Shown: positions 22,906 to 35,349 of the stretch, piece by piece
How positions within the stretch are numbered: position 1 is the stretch's first letter
Layout: the number at the start of each line of letters is the position of its first letter
NCBI GenBank assembly: GCA_039707465.1
Contig: CM077647.1
Span: 46,340,110-46,404,109 of the forward strand
Length of the DNA stretch: 64,000 nucleotides
Reading direction: 5' to 3'
Source of the DNA: Rhabdophis nuchalis
Taxonomy: Eukaryota > Chordata > Lepidosauria > Squamata > Natricidae
Translations under genes and position numbers: made by a program
The notes under the pieces: generated by a model
The model's input: the letters and a program-made list of their open reading frames with translations, nothing else
Database searches by the model: none
Told to the model about the DNA's origin: nothing

Positions 22906-25900
22906 CACAATACTTTATTTATTTATATCATTTTTGTGCCATATTCCAACTCAGTTCATTGAGTAAGATGTGAAATATAATATTAAAGAACATTTCAAAA
23001 AATCAATTTGGAACAAGAAAAGACAAGTGGAAGACATATTTTCAGTGGAGAGCTAAAGATGAATACAAGATGACAATTCCCCTTACTAAATTTCGGAAAT
23101 TGAAGCCTCCCAGAGTTACTTTGAAGTAAGATGAGCAGCCGATAAATTTTATAAATAAATAGCTGGTAGTCACTCACAATGGGGAAATCTGGTGGTCTCA
23201 GTGTGCCTCGAATCTTCCTACATTTACACAGTTTATATTTTAAGAAACATTTTTCTCTTGATGCTCCATCATTCAGCCAAATGTGATGTTCCTGAATTTT
23301 GGTATTATGGGAGAAGGGAGAATAAAACTTTCTACACCCTCTCTCTATGCCTTTAATTTGTCTAGTTCTTTATTTTTCTTTTCCCTAAGCTCAGAATTAC
23401 TGCTTTTCCTCCTATAAGTAACTGTTTCATCATCCTGACTATTCTGGTTTCCCTTTTCTGTGCTTTTCCAACTTACCATTTCTTTGTTGTAGCAACAGTT
23501 ATAATACAACATTTCTTAAGTGCTTTGAGAATGCTGAATACTTTACCACAACTGCTTTTATTATTGCTGAGCTCAGAATAACTATAAAATTTTATATTGC
23601 CACTAATGAAATGGATGTGAAAACTTATCCTGCAGTTGGCAATCTTTGTGGGGCTGGTAGATATGTTTGAAATTTGGGAGTATGTCAGGAGTGTTTTCAC
23701 AAAATGGCTCCTATTGTAAGGGGGGGGGGATAGCTTGTACAATGTAAAATAATAGGAAGACAATATCAAAATATTAATTTAGCAAGATGAAAGAACTTGA
23801 GGCTCTTCCTACCATATATTTGGATGTTGTTTAAAATTCTAATTCCATTTCTTTATTTGAAATAAGTATTGAACTTTAGTCTCCCACAATACTCATTATA
23901 TATGGGTAAGCTTATCCACTTGTGGCAGTAACACAACTTTAATTTTACTAGTATGGTTTGAGGTTTATATGCAATAATATAAATTACAAGATTTGAATGA
24001 TATTTTAAAGGTAACATGCATAGAAAATTCTAAAACATCATAGACCAAGAGCCCTCTGAAACATTAATCAGTTTTTGATCCACCCTTGTTTCTGATTGTG
24101 TTCCAGAGACCTTATTCCAGAGGCCTAGGCTGCCACTGGGAAGACTTGCCATCAGGGTCCCTGGTGTTTTCAGAGGCACCAATTAGGGCACCAACCTTGG
24201 CCAACCAGGGCACATTATTTTATGAGTTTCTATGTTGGATAAAAACCTTCTTTGGATGGCCAGAGAAAGGCCAACAAAAACCCCTGAAACCTGACTAAAG
24301 GGCACAATCCTGTTTAAACTGGAAAGAGAACACAAACTTTGTTCAACACCATCTGTGTAATTTTAGATATCCCCCAACTCAACAAGATGAATTCCAATTT
24401 GTCAGTGTTGTGTGTTCTACTCCAGAGAAGAAAATGTTGTTTTTGGAACCATGTTGAGCAGCCATTGCCATTTTGCTGTCTACTGACAGAAATTAATGGT
24501 GAAGGCCTTATAGAGTAATTTATCAACAGTTGTTTGAATTCACACTTTTCCAAATTTCATATCTCTAGACTAGGGAGCATTTGCCTGCCGATTTATGTCA
24601 AAATGTCAGTGGATGCTAGAAATTGACCAGGGAAGGCTCCAGGGAGTAACTGATCTTAGCAATGCTGAGTTTGGTTAAACTCCTGGAGGACGAGTTTTGA
24701 AAGGAGCTGAAAGGCCCCAGAGTGGGCCTCTGACTGATCACAGAAGATATGTAAACACAGATGCAGCCAGCAAAAAAGGCATACCAAAGAATTGTAATTA
24801 GCACGTTGTGAGGAAAGGGCCAGGAAGACAGGGTTTTGGAAGTAAACAGACTCTTTTCAAACTAAATGATACAATGCAAGGGGCAGAAGAAAAAAAAAGA
24901 GAACGTTCACTTTAACTCTTGCAGAAACCTGAATTACTATGTGAAGAACCCCAGTATTGTTGGCCATCAAATTCATTTTCCATTCACTGATTAAAATATA
25001 CAGTACTGGATATATATTAGTCAACACATGAGTGTATAAAGAGTCAAGTGGTTGATGGAGTTTTTGATATATTAAAAGGATTTGAGGTAGAACCATTCTG
25101 AAAAAAAGTGACTACATCCATTACTTGATTGCCTGGATTGGTTCAGCTATACAAGTTAGAATTGTTGCATATGAAACATGGGAGCATTTAGCCTAATAAA
25201 TTAGAAGTGCAGTATTGACATCTTGACAAATTGTACATTTCACCATTTAATTTTGTCTTTTCCAATCTGAGCGTTTAATGAACATGCATGATGACAGCCT
25301 GTCTTCCTGCTCCTCTTGCAATTTCTTAAGTTACAATCCATTTGTAACCTCAAGAGTTGCTCAGAAAGAGGTTTTGCTCATAAATGTATCTGATTTGACT
25401 GAGACAAGTATGGTTCCATTCTTACTTCTGTGGAGCTTTCCTATATTTAGATGGGGTATGCACATGGGCAATTGCATCATCCATTAATTTAGCATGATCC
25501 ATCAAAATCTGTTCAGATTCTCACATTTTTGAAAAGCTATAGAATCTTTTTTCAGTAATGTCAAGAAGAAAAATATTGTGTAATTATGAAGTGTTTCTCA
25601 TGGCTGGGGCTGCCAAATTATCTTCTAAAGATCTGACAATTTTTAAAAGAAGTACTAATATTGATTTTTTTTTAAAGGCAAAATATATATTGCTTTATAA
25701 CAACAACAACAAAACCACCAAAAACCTCAATTAAATAGAAATGACCAGGCAGTATATCAAGGCAATAGATGTAGATACATACAAAGTGACATATTTATGA
25801 AAAATTCATAGAAGATTTAATATGAGACAAATTGCATTCATTTGATGATGTAGCACCTTTTTTTTAAAGAAAGAGTTTTACAACCATGTGGAAACTTTTA

Positions 25901-26814
25901 TATTACATTTTCCAGTAGCAAGTTTTATTCAGACATTTATCTTGTGCTATTTCCTTTGCTTCAATGTAACTTTTGATGGTGTTCGCAAGAACTTGGGAAG
26001 AAAGAAATTGACTTTGAAAAGAAATATAACTCAGCTGTATTATGCTAGGTTGACATTTATGACCTAAAAATATGAAACATTCTCTTCTTTAAAATAATAT
26101 CTCACCCCACTTTTTTGAATTGCTACCACAACCCCAAATGTGACACTATTGCTTGTTTCTTTTTAAATCATATAAAAATAAATAAAAACCAAAAAACTAT
26201 TCATTCAAATAAGGCAGAAAAACAAAAGCAAAACAGAAGTAATAATCCAATTTTCATGCAGGAAAGGCCTTGGTGGCTTCAAGAAAAGGCGTCAAAGACC
26301 TTTCCAGAAAAGAACCAGCCATGAGTACCCCAATGCAACACATATAGCAAGAATGACCTTCCAGGTCTGTGATAGTGAGACAATCTATCAATTATCCTGC
26401 TTCGAAATTGTTTAGGTCTTCATTTAGCTCATCATTGCATGCAGATCCAGTTTCAGAAGATGCACAGCCTCTCTTGATTCATCTGTTGTAGTACAGTGAT
26501 CTCAGGGTGCTGATAACAACTGGCCAGTGGATTCAAAAGTTGTTAATAGCAATGAAGATAAAGTAGCACTTTATGATACTTTACAGCATAGTTGCCAGAG
26601 TGAAGAGGCATAATGACCCAATACTGCTTGCTGAGGTTATCACTTCAAGCTAAAGCAAGAACACTATAATCCTATGGCCCCCATCTCAAGTCACATAGAG
26701 GATCCAGAAAATATATGTGGTTGAAAGTATCAGAAGCCATTGAGGAATTGAGCTGAACTCTTTATATCTCTTTCATGATGTTGACTTTTGAACCTAGACT
26801 TGTGCCTAGAGGAA
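22906..26814. other. Long non-coding stretch
   Basis: AT-rich DNA without a recognised gene. A 70-codon frame at 24086-24298 in a slightly GC-richer patch has no domain I can name. A G run lies at about 23721-23729. Confidence 0.4.
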
Positions 26815-26822
26815 TATTAATG

Positions 26823-27047
26823 GCTTCGGAATTACACTTTCTCATAAATGCATTAATATCCAATGGATTCCGAAGAAAAACAATCACCAACCTAATCCAA
26901 AAAGAGACACCCCCCAAGAGCCAAGACAAAGAACAGGAAAATGGCATTGCCCTCCTCCCATACATCAAAGGTACCTCAGACAAAATCAGCAAAATTCTCC
27001 ACAAGCACAATATCAAGACAGCCTTCAACACCGACCCAATGATCATA
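26823..27047 (+). pseudogene. Penelope-like element, RT thumb/linker segment (left half)
   Basis: The frame reads ELHFLINALISNGF and LLPYIKGTSDKISKIL then HNIKTAF. These match the segment that links the reverse-transcriptase thumb to the GIY-YIG endonuclease in Penelope-like elements. It stops at an L2 insertion and resumes at 29203. The catalytic RT core is absent, so the element is 5' truncated. The upstream in-frame ATG at 26775 lies outside recognisable homology. Confidence 0.8.
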
Positions 27048-29007
27048 TTGCGGCAACGATCCACCCGGGCTCCTTGGTTCACCGAGGAGCTTAGGGAGAT
27101 GAAGCGCCACAAGAGACGCCTAGAGAGCAGATGGAGATCCTCTCGCTCCGAAGCCGACCGAACACTAGTGAGAACCTACATTAGGACTTACCTGGTGGCG
27201 ATAAGAGTGGCCAAACGTGAGTATTGTACCACTCTTATTGCATTCGCAGATAACCGCCCTGCCGCCCTGTTTGGGGTGACCCGCTCCCTCCTTCAACAGA
27301 GGCCGCGGGAAGCCCCTCTACAGGGTCGAGCAGAGGAATTTGGGATTTATCTGCAGGAGAAAATCACTCGGATTCGGAGCGAGCTGCCCTCCATCGACAG
27401 TGGTCCAGCTGAGCGGTCCGAGGTTGCTCTTGAGACACCATCTTGGGAGGAGTTTGATTTTGTTACTACCGAGGATATGGACAAGTTGTCAAAGAGACTT
27501 AGGGCTACCACATGTTTATTGGACCCGTGTCCCTCCTGGCTTGTACTGGCATCCTGGGAGACGACACGAGGCTGGCTCCAGGGCTTTGTCAACGCATCTT
27601 TGAGTGAGGGGTCCTTGCCTGAGGTCTTGAAAGAGGCGGTAGTAAGGCCCCTCCTCAAGAAGCCGTCCCTGGATCCAGCATTACTAGAGAACTATCGTCC
27701 CGTCTCCAACCTTCACTTTTTAGTGAAGGTTGTTGAGAGTGTGGTGGCCCAACAGTTTCCGCGACACTTGGAGGAAGTTGATTATCTAGACCCACGCCAA
27801 TCCGGCTTCCGACCCGGGCATAGCACCGAGACGGCATTGGTCGCGTTGGTTGATGATCTCTGGAGGGCGTGGGATAGAGGATATTCCTCTATCCTAGTCC
27901 TATTAGACCTCTCAGCAGCTTTTGATACCATCGACCATGGTATCCTATTGCGCCGACTGGGGGGGTTGGGGCTGGGAGGCACCGTTCTACGGTGGTTCTC
28001 GTCCTACCTCTCTGGTCGGTCGCAATATGTGTTGGCAGGGGGGCAGAGGTCGGCCTCGAGGCCCCTCGTATGTGGGGTACCTCAGGGGTGGGTCCTTTCG
28101 CCCCTACTGTTCAACACATACATGAAGCCGCTGGGCGAGATCATCCGTGGTTTTGGGGTGGGATATCATCTGTACGCTGATGATACTCAGTTGTACATAT
28201 CTACCCCAGACCACCCCAACGATGCCGTCGAGGTCATGTCCAGGTGTTTGAAGGCCGTACGGATCTGGATGGGTAGTAACAAACTCAGGCTCAACCCGTC
28301 CAAGACTGAGTGGCTGTGGCTTCCGGCACCCCGGTTCAGCCAGATTATTCCAACTCTGGCCATTGGGGGCGAAACACCGGCCCCCGTGGAGAGGGCGCGC
28401 AATTTGGGTGTCCTCCTGGATTCCCGGCTGTCCATGGAGGACCATGTGGCGGCCGTGGCCAGGGGGGCTTTCCATCAGGTACGCCTGATGTGCCAATTGC
28501 GGCCCTTACTGGACTGGGCTGCCCTTCGCCCTCGTGACCTCTCGATTCGACTACTGTAATGCTCTCTACATGGGGCTTCCCTTGAGGTGCACTCGAAAGC
28601 TGCAGTTAGTCTAGAATGCAGCCGCGTGGGTGATTACGGGAGCACCTAGACACTCCCATATAACACCTATCCTGCGCGAGCTGCACTGGCTTCCTGTGGT
28701 CTTTCGGGTGCGCTTCAAGGTTTTGACGACCATCTTTAAAGCGCTCCATGGCTCGGGGCTTAGTTATATGCGAGACCGCCTCCTGCCCCATACATCCCTC
28801 AGACCAATACGCTCCCACAGAGAGGGCCTCCTCAGGGTGCCGTCGGCCGGACAATGCCGACTGGCGACACCCAGGGGGAGAGCCTTCTCTGTGGCAGGTC
28901 CAGCCCTTTGGAACGACTTACCCCCTGAACTTCGCACCATCTCTGACCTCCGCCTCTTCCGCAAGTGTCTTAAGACACATTTGTTCCATCTAGCTGGCCT
29001 AGCGTAG
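27048..29007 (+). pseudogene. L2 LINE reverse transcriptase, 5' truncated
   Basis: It starts at APWFTEELREMKR and retains NYRPVSNLHFL, SGFRPGHSTE, LLDLSAAFDTIDH and YADD (28173-28184). A small deletion near 28524 shifts the frame and causes a stop at 28557. A TAG replaces a Gln codon of the LQLVQNAAA motif near 28610. The last segment, ending at 29007, carries [11 protein letters not shown]. The endonuclease is absent. The copy is read in frame with the Penelope segment upstream, forming a fortuitous 594-codon chimera from 26775. Confidence 0.88.
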
Positions 29008-29202
29008 CCCCCTATACTGACTTTTAGATAGTTTTTAAATTTGGGGATTTTAATCTGGTTTTAGCACAGGTTCTATTGAATTAGTTTTTTAAATTTTATA
29101 TGATGTTTTGTATGTATTTTAATTTTCCTGTGCGCCGCCCTGGGTCCGTTTGGAGAAGGGCGGGGTATAAATTGAATAAATATAAATATATATAAATATA
29201 TA
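27048..29202 (+). mobile_element. L2 LINE inserted inside a Penelope-like element
   Basis: Homology to the 18-kb copy begins abruptly at 27048, in the linker between endonuclease and RT. It continues to the terminal hairpin (GCGCCGCCCTGGGTCC ... GGGCGGGGTATAA) and a TAAATATA tail. Penelope sequence on both sides is in compatible frame, so the insertion made little or no deletion. No clear target duplication beyond ATA was seen. Confidence 0.88.
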
Positions 29203-29778
29203 ACCAATATCCTAAGGAATCCCAAAGACAAGATCCAGCTAGAAAGCCAAGGAGTCTACAAAATTCCATGTAAAATCTTCCCGGCCACTTACATAGGACA
29301 AACCAACAGAAGAATAAGTGCACATGTTGCAGAACATAAGAATACAGTAAAAAATCATCTTAATACCTCATCTCTTTATCAACATTTCAAAACTACAGGA
29401 CATGATATTGACTTTCAAGGAACTAAATTAATCTCCAAGGCTGAACAGCTGAACAGGAGAATAATCAGAGAAGCCATCGAAATAGAGAAGCAACCTAACA
29501 ATATGAACAAACGTGATGACACTTCCCGCCTACCAGACATCTGGAAACCAGCACTGACCAACAGACAAGCCCCACCCTCCATCCAAGCCGTTGAAATTCA
29601 AAATAAGGAGAAACATACAAATAAGACCAATCATCATCAATCTACCAATTATGATACAGCTGCACAGCCAATCAACCCACTCACAACAACAGTCAGCGCT
29701 CCACCCTCCACACCAAGATTTAAGGAAGGGCGATGCCTTCGTAACCACAGACCGAAGCCTGAAGATGGCAAGTGAGTT
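29203..29778 (+). pseudogene. Penelope-like GIY-YIG endonuclease (right half)
   Basis: The open frame starts NILRNPKDKIQLES and continues with GVYKIPC (about 29251) and TYIGQTNRRIS, the GIY-YIG signature. REAIEIEK follows, carrying the conserved Glu, and the frame ends at TGA 29776. In Penelope elements this domain nicks target DNA. The expected Arg after RRIS is His (SAHVAEH), consistent with a CpG-to-TpG change on the other strand, so activity is unlikely. The frame is contiguous with the segment ending at 27047, and the two were one ORF before the L2 arrived. Confidence 0.82.
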
Positions 29779-29786
29779 GCAAAAAC
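29759..29786 (+). ncRNA. Hammerhead-ribozyme-like relic in Penelope 3' region
   Basis: CTGAAGA (29759-29765) is followed by a short hairpin, GCAA (29768-29771) with TTGC (29777-29780), and then AAAAAC where GAAAC is expected. Hammerheads are known from Penelope-like elements (established). This copy lacks the catalytic G and its outer helices were not verified. Confidence 0.35.
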
Positions 29787-29831
29787 AATTTCATACTTAC
29801 AAGGGGAAAACATCCGAAGACAACAACACCA

Positions 29832-30010
<179 letters not shown>

Positions 30011-30115
30011 GTTTTATGTTGCTTTCATTTGTATTTTGTTCTTTGTTCATGATGTATTAAGACTCTAAGATCCTAGTCACCTATGTGAGTTGATCAACTA
30101 TGTAAACTGAATAAA

Positions 30116-30210
30116 GTTTCTCTCTCTCTTCCTCCCTTCTTCCCAAGGTGTGCGCTCTCTCTCTCTCTCTCTCTCTTTCATTCACTCACTCACACACACA
30201 CACACACAAC
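30116..30210. repeat. (TC)n and (CA)n microsatellites
   Basis: Pyrimidine-rich CT repeats at about 30116-30178 are followed by CA repeats at about 30183-30208. Confidence 0.85.
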
Positions 30211-30214
30211 TCAG

Positions 30215-30412
30215 TTTTTGATTCCTGATCAAGTCCCTGCAGTTTTCTTGGCAACATTTTAGAAAGTAGTTTGTCATTGCCTGCTTCCTAGGGCTGAGAA
30301 GGAGTGACTGGCCCAAAGTAGCCCAGATGGTTTTATACCCAAGACAACACTAGAACTCACAGCATCTGTTTTTAACCTGATGTCTTGACCGTTACACTAA
30401 ACTGGCTGTCTA
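30215..30412 (-). repeat. tRNA-derived SINE, reverse
   Basis: The minus strand carries a tRNA-like head (about 30340-30412, with GTGAGTTCTAGTGTTG) and the body with CAGTCACTCCTTCTCAGCCCTA. It belongs to the same family as the copies at 1.1 and 47.8 kb. Confidence 0.65.
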
Positions 30413-30465
30413 AATAAATAAGTAAATAAATAAATGTGTTTCAATTTGCTGATTTAAGTCTGCCT

Positions 30466-30592
30466 TTCCTAACGTAATGCCATTGAGATTTCAACTCCTA
30501 TTATCCCCAGGCAAACGGCCAATAGACTGATGGAAATGGAAGTTAAAGACATCTGAAAAGCAGCAGGTTTGGGGAGCTGGTGCATACTTTGA
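30466..30592. mobile_element. Decayed palindromic MITE
   Basis: The left side has GCCTTTCCTAACG and TTTCAACTCC. The right side has ACATCTGAAAAGCAGCAGGTTTGGGGA. These resemble a reptilian MITE with inverted ends and a CAACTCCCAT motif. Heavily diverged. Confidence 0.4.
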
Positions 30593-31834
30593 AAAATAAA
30601 CTTATTATGCATTGGGAAGCACCTTTATATTTCCTTTTTCTCCACTTGACAAACAGGTCAATGTTTGGTTTATATCAGATGATGTTTCTGTGATAATTTT
30701 CATCTGAATAAAATTCTCTGCTCTGTGAACTTTTCACCCACAGTAGGAATGAAAATAAATCTTAAAGCACTGTAGTGGTTTATGGGAAAGTGTTTCTGTG
30801 TTGTAACCCAGCAAATCACTACTGATTTGGCTTCATAGATTGTTACTGTTTTCTAAAAAAAAACCAGCAAGAGAATAATGGGGTGGTTAAATCAAATGTT
30901 ATTAACATAAAAGAGAAACTTTCTTTTGGGAGAAATTTCCAAGATTGTGTGACAACCTATTATACAATGTTTTACATATCGTGCCAGGCTGAAAGAATGT
31001 TATAAAAATGCTGCTGTTCTCTGTATTATTGGTCTAAAAAACAAATATACTTTACATATTTAGTAAAAGAGCAGTGAACCCAATAGATAAAGTACCCAAA
31101 ATTAAAATAGATTCCGTGCCACAAAAAGAAGCATATTATTCTCAAAATTAAATATTTAAATCCTAAATTGCTCAGTGAAAGTTTTAGAATCACCCACCTT
31201 TCTGGACTAAGGGGGTTTGGATCATACAAACATTCAGCCATCTTAATGTTATCACAGTTTGGTTTTAACTGTAGTTTGGACTCTAAAAAGAAAAGCATAG
31301 GTTAGAATTAATCATTTGCTGCAAATTACAGGAAATTAAGTCAAGAGTACATATCATCTTTGAGCCAAATGCTGCCATCATTATCATATAATTTCAGTGG
31401 AAATAATAAACAACGGTATCTCATTTTAGTGTTGGATTTGTCTTATTTTAGTGTAAAGATCACAAGATTGATTTTGAGATTTGGAAGCTGAATTAATGGG
31501 GAAATAGTTCTAGTGTGGTGTGTTTCATAGTGAGAGCGTATGAGTCTTGCAAGTATGATTTTTTTCCTTATAAGTTAAACGTTTGGTCTGTCCATAGTAT
31601 GGAATAATTTTAAAGATTATTTAGATCTTTTGATCTAAAGACCATCTGACAAACACATATAAAAAGTGCTAAACTGCTAAAAGCATACTTTGACCAATAT
31701 TTAATTAAACCAAGCCCCATATAGGTATGTCAAAAACAATGGTACCACAATGATATGTAGGATTAATGTTTCAATGGATCACGGGGTCTGCCAATTGTGT
31801 GGCTTTATATAGCAGTTAATACTGAGGAAATGAA
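30593..31834. other. AT-rich non-coding stretch
   Basis: No gene or repeat recognised. Confidence 0.35.
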
Positions 31835-32162
31835 GGGACACAATGGCTCAGTAGTTAAGACACTGAGCTTGTCAATCAGAAAGGTTGGCAGTTTGGTGGT
31901 TTGAACCCCTAGCAACGTGTAATGGAGTGCACTCATTACTTCTCCCAGCTTCTGCCAACCTAGTAATTTGAAAGCATGTAAAAATGCAAGAAGAAAAATA
32001 GGAACCACCTTTGATGGGAAGGTAACAGCATTCCATGTGCCTTTGGTGTTTAGTGATGCCAGCCACATGATCACGCAGATGGCTTTGAACCAGAGTTGCA
32101 CACTACCCCCTAGAGTCAGGAATGACTAGGTATGTGCAAGGGGAACCTTTACCTTTACCTTA
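31835..32162 (+). repeat. Sauria-type SINE with BovB-like tail
   Basis: The head GGGACACAATGGCTCAG with GTTTGAACCCCTAG shows tRNA A/B-box character. The body contains CTTCTGCCAACCTAG and GGTGGTTCC-type blocks, and the tail is GGGGAACCTTTACCTTTACC. Near full length, about 330 bp. Confidence 0.9.
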
Positions 32163-32989
32163 CTCGGTAAATACTTAGTTTAAAGAATGAACATGAATGA
32201 AAGAAAAATTGGTTCATTGGAAATAGTTAACATAGTTTGAAAGATGCACATTATAATTAAATGTTATGAACTGATACCTATGGACCCAAGTAAAGATTAG
32301 TCTGATTAAATTAACAAGGCATTGTCTTCTGAGACCACTAATAAAAAAGATTAAACTTTGCAATTATGAATTAAATTCATGATTGTTCAAATGTGAACAT
32401 TGTTTTATATGACAGTCTTTTAGAGCATTAAAGTAATACAGATAGTATGATAACATAGACCTTTTGAGTAGAGCTGAATTCCTGGCAGCAATATTTCCCT
32501 TTGCTTTTTGGGGTGATATTTTCACCCAACTGGATCCTGTAGTTATTTCTTTTATCTTTAAAACATAAATAGCATTCATGTTGCATATAGCAGCATATGA
32601 ATCACGCAAAGCCATTCAAGAAATATAATGTAGTCCTTAAAAAGCCCTGATTATAATAATGTCAAAATAAAAATCCAAGTACGGTTTTGGTAAATTGTGT
32701 TGTATTATTTATTTTTCATAGATATTGAATTATAAAAGATGACTCCTCATTCATGTGCCCTCAGTATGGACTAAATGACAAGTTGTGTATGGTGATTATA
32801 CAAATAGTATGATTTAGGTTCTGGTGATAAAACATAAGTCCATAATAGCATAATAGCAGTATTTACATGATGATGTCAGCACACTCGTTTTATCTGCAGA
32901 TTCCACTGTCCTCATTGCTTTGAAAACAGAATTAATTTTAGCTGAACTTCCCCAATAATTATTAAAGATAAAGGAATCCCTGCGGATTT
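32163..32989. other. AT-rich non-coding stretch
   Basis: No gene or repeat recognised. Confidence 0.35.
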
Positions 32990-33284
32990 TATTCTGCTAG
33001 TCCTGGCCAACGATACAGGGCAGCGCTCATTTCCATTTCATGGCCATTTAGTCAGCACTGTCTGAAGACATTTCTGCAGTTGTGTGGCCAGCATGACATC
33101 ACAGACTGCTGTTGCCTTCCCACTGAATTGGTACCTATTTATTTGCTTTCGAACTGCTAGATTGGCAGGAGTTGGGAGGCGAGGATGGGAGCTCACCCTG
33201 GCACTCGGGGCTCAAACCTGGACTGCAGGCTTTGCGGGCAACAAACCCAGCATCTTAACTGGTGAACCACCATGCCACCCCAGT
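32990..33284 (-). repeat. Sauria-type SINE, reverse, diverged
   Basis: The minus strand has the tRNA-like head (GGTGGCATGGTGGTTCAC at its start) and the same body as the copies at 9.3 and 31.8 kb. The BovB-like tail is lost or unrecognisable. Confidence 0.75.
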
Positions 33285-33588
33285 AATTTAACAACGATTT
33301 CTGCATGTGATATTTATAAAATTTCTCAAGTACTAACAATTGGTCAAAAACAGTGCTGAAGGATTGAAGCTGGATAAAAAGAATGCCAATGTTGTTTCCT
33401 CCCCATTAACCTGCTTCATCATGTGAGAAATCCTTTGAGACCGAGACGCTGTATATGTGTGTGTTTTCTTTTTCCCTAAAGGATCAAATGAAAGAAAGCA
33501 ATTGGCATGCCGTATCTGCTTCCCAGGTTATTCTGATTTCAAAACCCTGCTGACTCCTGCTGCCATGTCTTTCCCTTTTACTTTACAG
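33285..33588. other. Non-repetitive stretch before a possible exon
   Basis: No transposon recognised. A pyrimidine-rich segment ends in TTTACTTTACAG at 33577-33588, a plausible splice acceptor. Confidence 0.35.
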
Positions 33589-33686
33589 GCAACATCAGAG
33601 TGGAACGGCGGCTGACCCTGTGCACTTGCTTCAAATGAGTGTAAATAGAAGATGATATTACTTGTCTGAATGAAGTGGACTATCCC

Positions 33687-33812
33687 ATGGAGGGGAATAA
33701 TAGCTGTCGCCTAGCACTGAGTCTCTTTTCCTCTTCTGAAAAAGACAAGGGAGAACTTAAAAGTCAAGGAGACCCCAAGATGAGGGCGAATGTTGATTAC
33801 TTTAAAGATTAA
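33687..33812 (+). CDS. Small open frame of 41 codons, unproven
   Basis: An ATG at 33687 opens 41 codons ending in TAA at 33810. The product begins MEGNNSCRLALSLFSSSE. It is hydrophilic, Ser/Lys/Asp rich, with no signal peptide or domain. Position -3 of the ATG is C and +4 is G, so the start context is weak to moderate. It lies 98 bp downstream of a possible splice acceptor (33588), in DNA free of recognised repeats. An ATTAAA at 33808 could be a poly(A) signal. It could equally be a chance frame in a non-coding exon or in spacer. Confidence 0.15.
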   Translation: MEGNNSCRLALSLFSSSEKDKGELKSQGDPKMRANVDYFKD

Positions 33813-35279
33813 ACTGTTACCCTGGTGAAGTCAGCAAATACTGTTTCTAAGCAGTGATTTCAATGTCTCTTGAGTGCTATGAATCTTAGCTTAGTGATTA
33901 GGAATCAGTATTTTAAAGATGTAAATACAATTCAATGGCAACTTGCAAATTTTATTTGGTGTTTTGACAAAAAGAAAATGATACAGAAATAGCATGACAC
34001 AAATGATTGTTTGAAAACTCTATTGATGCAACATAAAATGTTACAGTACAATAAGCTCTTAGTTTTGATATATTGTGAAACTCTTAATTTTGCAAAAGAC
34101 TCACACTTTTAATGAATATATTGGCATGATGCATAATGTTCTTTCCATTTCTAGTTAATTGGATTTCCACAAGTAGCAATAACTACATTAATATTGAGGA
34201 CCGATGGAATGTAGCTGTTTCTTGGCAAAGTTTGGATCATTATTTCATTAAGCAGCTAGGTAAATATTAAAGCTCCCCCAGATGGTTTATATATTATAAT
34301 AATCTTCTTCATAGAAATTTTCACAAAGAAAATAACTATGCATAAACAGATTCTGATCCTCAAGAGCAGAGTGTATTTTAACTTGAAATCCCATAATGAC
34401 TATGACCCTTAACCCTGATGTAACTATTTTCCATCCAGGCTACTTACAGAAAGACACCAAATAATGCAAAGGTTAACAAAGTTAGTGGACCAAACAAACT
34501 TGATACAGAGAACGAACTTTCACATTACAGCAAGTAAATAAACTCATCTATTACCGACTGATCAATGCAAAGAACTGAGATACCAACGTGCTAAATATTA
34601 TACGTGCATAATATCTATTTACAGGTAAGGTTGGTTTAATTTAGAATTAATGATATGTAATTTCTTGTAAGGTTTTCTGAAGCACAGAGTTCTACATGTG
34701 ATTTTTAAGAATCACTCTTTTAATGATAATTGAAATTATTGCATTTTGGACCCAAAATATTTAATATCTTTAATCTTTAACATCATACAACAATTTTGTT
34801 TCATTTTATTATAGCTGTTTAAGATATCATGATCACTTTTTAAAATAGTTTTCATTTCTTCAATCTCAGTTTATTATCCCATTGAAACTCAGCACTGCAA
34901 ATATGAGGTTACATTTTGCTACGGAGTTTCAGCAATGCAACTAGAAGTCATTCCAATTTCTAAGCAGTGTGCTAGTCATTTGTCCGAAATGTATTCTGCT
35001 TCTGATGAAGACAAAGATCTTCAATTCTGGTCTAATCAGTAATGTTAACGCTGCTATGAAATAGATATACATGCTTTGGTTAAGAAGAAAATTAGTTTAT
35101 CCCTTTCATTTAAAGTTTTTAAAGCATCTCAAATGTTTAAAAAAATACCTTTGCTGGAACATTAGAAAAATCAACTATGCAGCAAAATAAGTTACCTTCA
35201 TGCAGCCCTAGACACATACCTTTCTGGTTGAAATATAGTCATGAAATACAAAATAGGCTTATATTTTTCCTAAAAAGCT
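33813..35279. other. AT-rich non-coding stretch
   Basis: No gene or clear repeat recognised. Confidence 0.35.
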
Positions 35280-35349
35280 ATGTATGTATGTATGTATGTA
35301 TGTATGTATGTATGTATGTAGGTATGTATGTATGTATGTATGTATGTAT
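35280..35349. repeat. (GTAT)n microsatellite
   Basis: About 17 tetranucleotide units, with one GTAG interruption near 35320. Confidence 0.95.

Noticed and set aside
24086..24298. 70-codon frame in a GC-richer patch as a retroviral or gene fragment
   Set aside because: No retroviral or cellular motif could be identified; no endogenous retrovirus was recognised in the window.
26775..28559. 594-codon open frame as a host gene
   Set aside because: It is a fusion of Penelope-like sequence and an inserted, 5'-truncated L2 RT; both parts have transposon identity and the frame breaks before the L2 end.
35002..35022. CTGATGA followed by an AGA/TCT hairpin as another hammerhead core
   Set aside because: No GAAA or AAAA box follows the hairpin and the site is not in a recognised retroelement tail.
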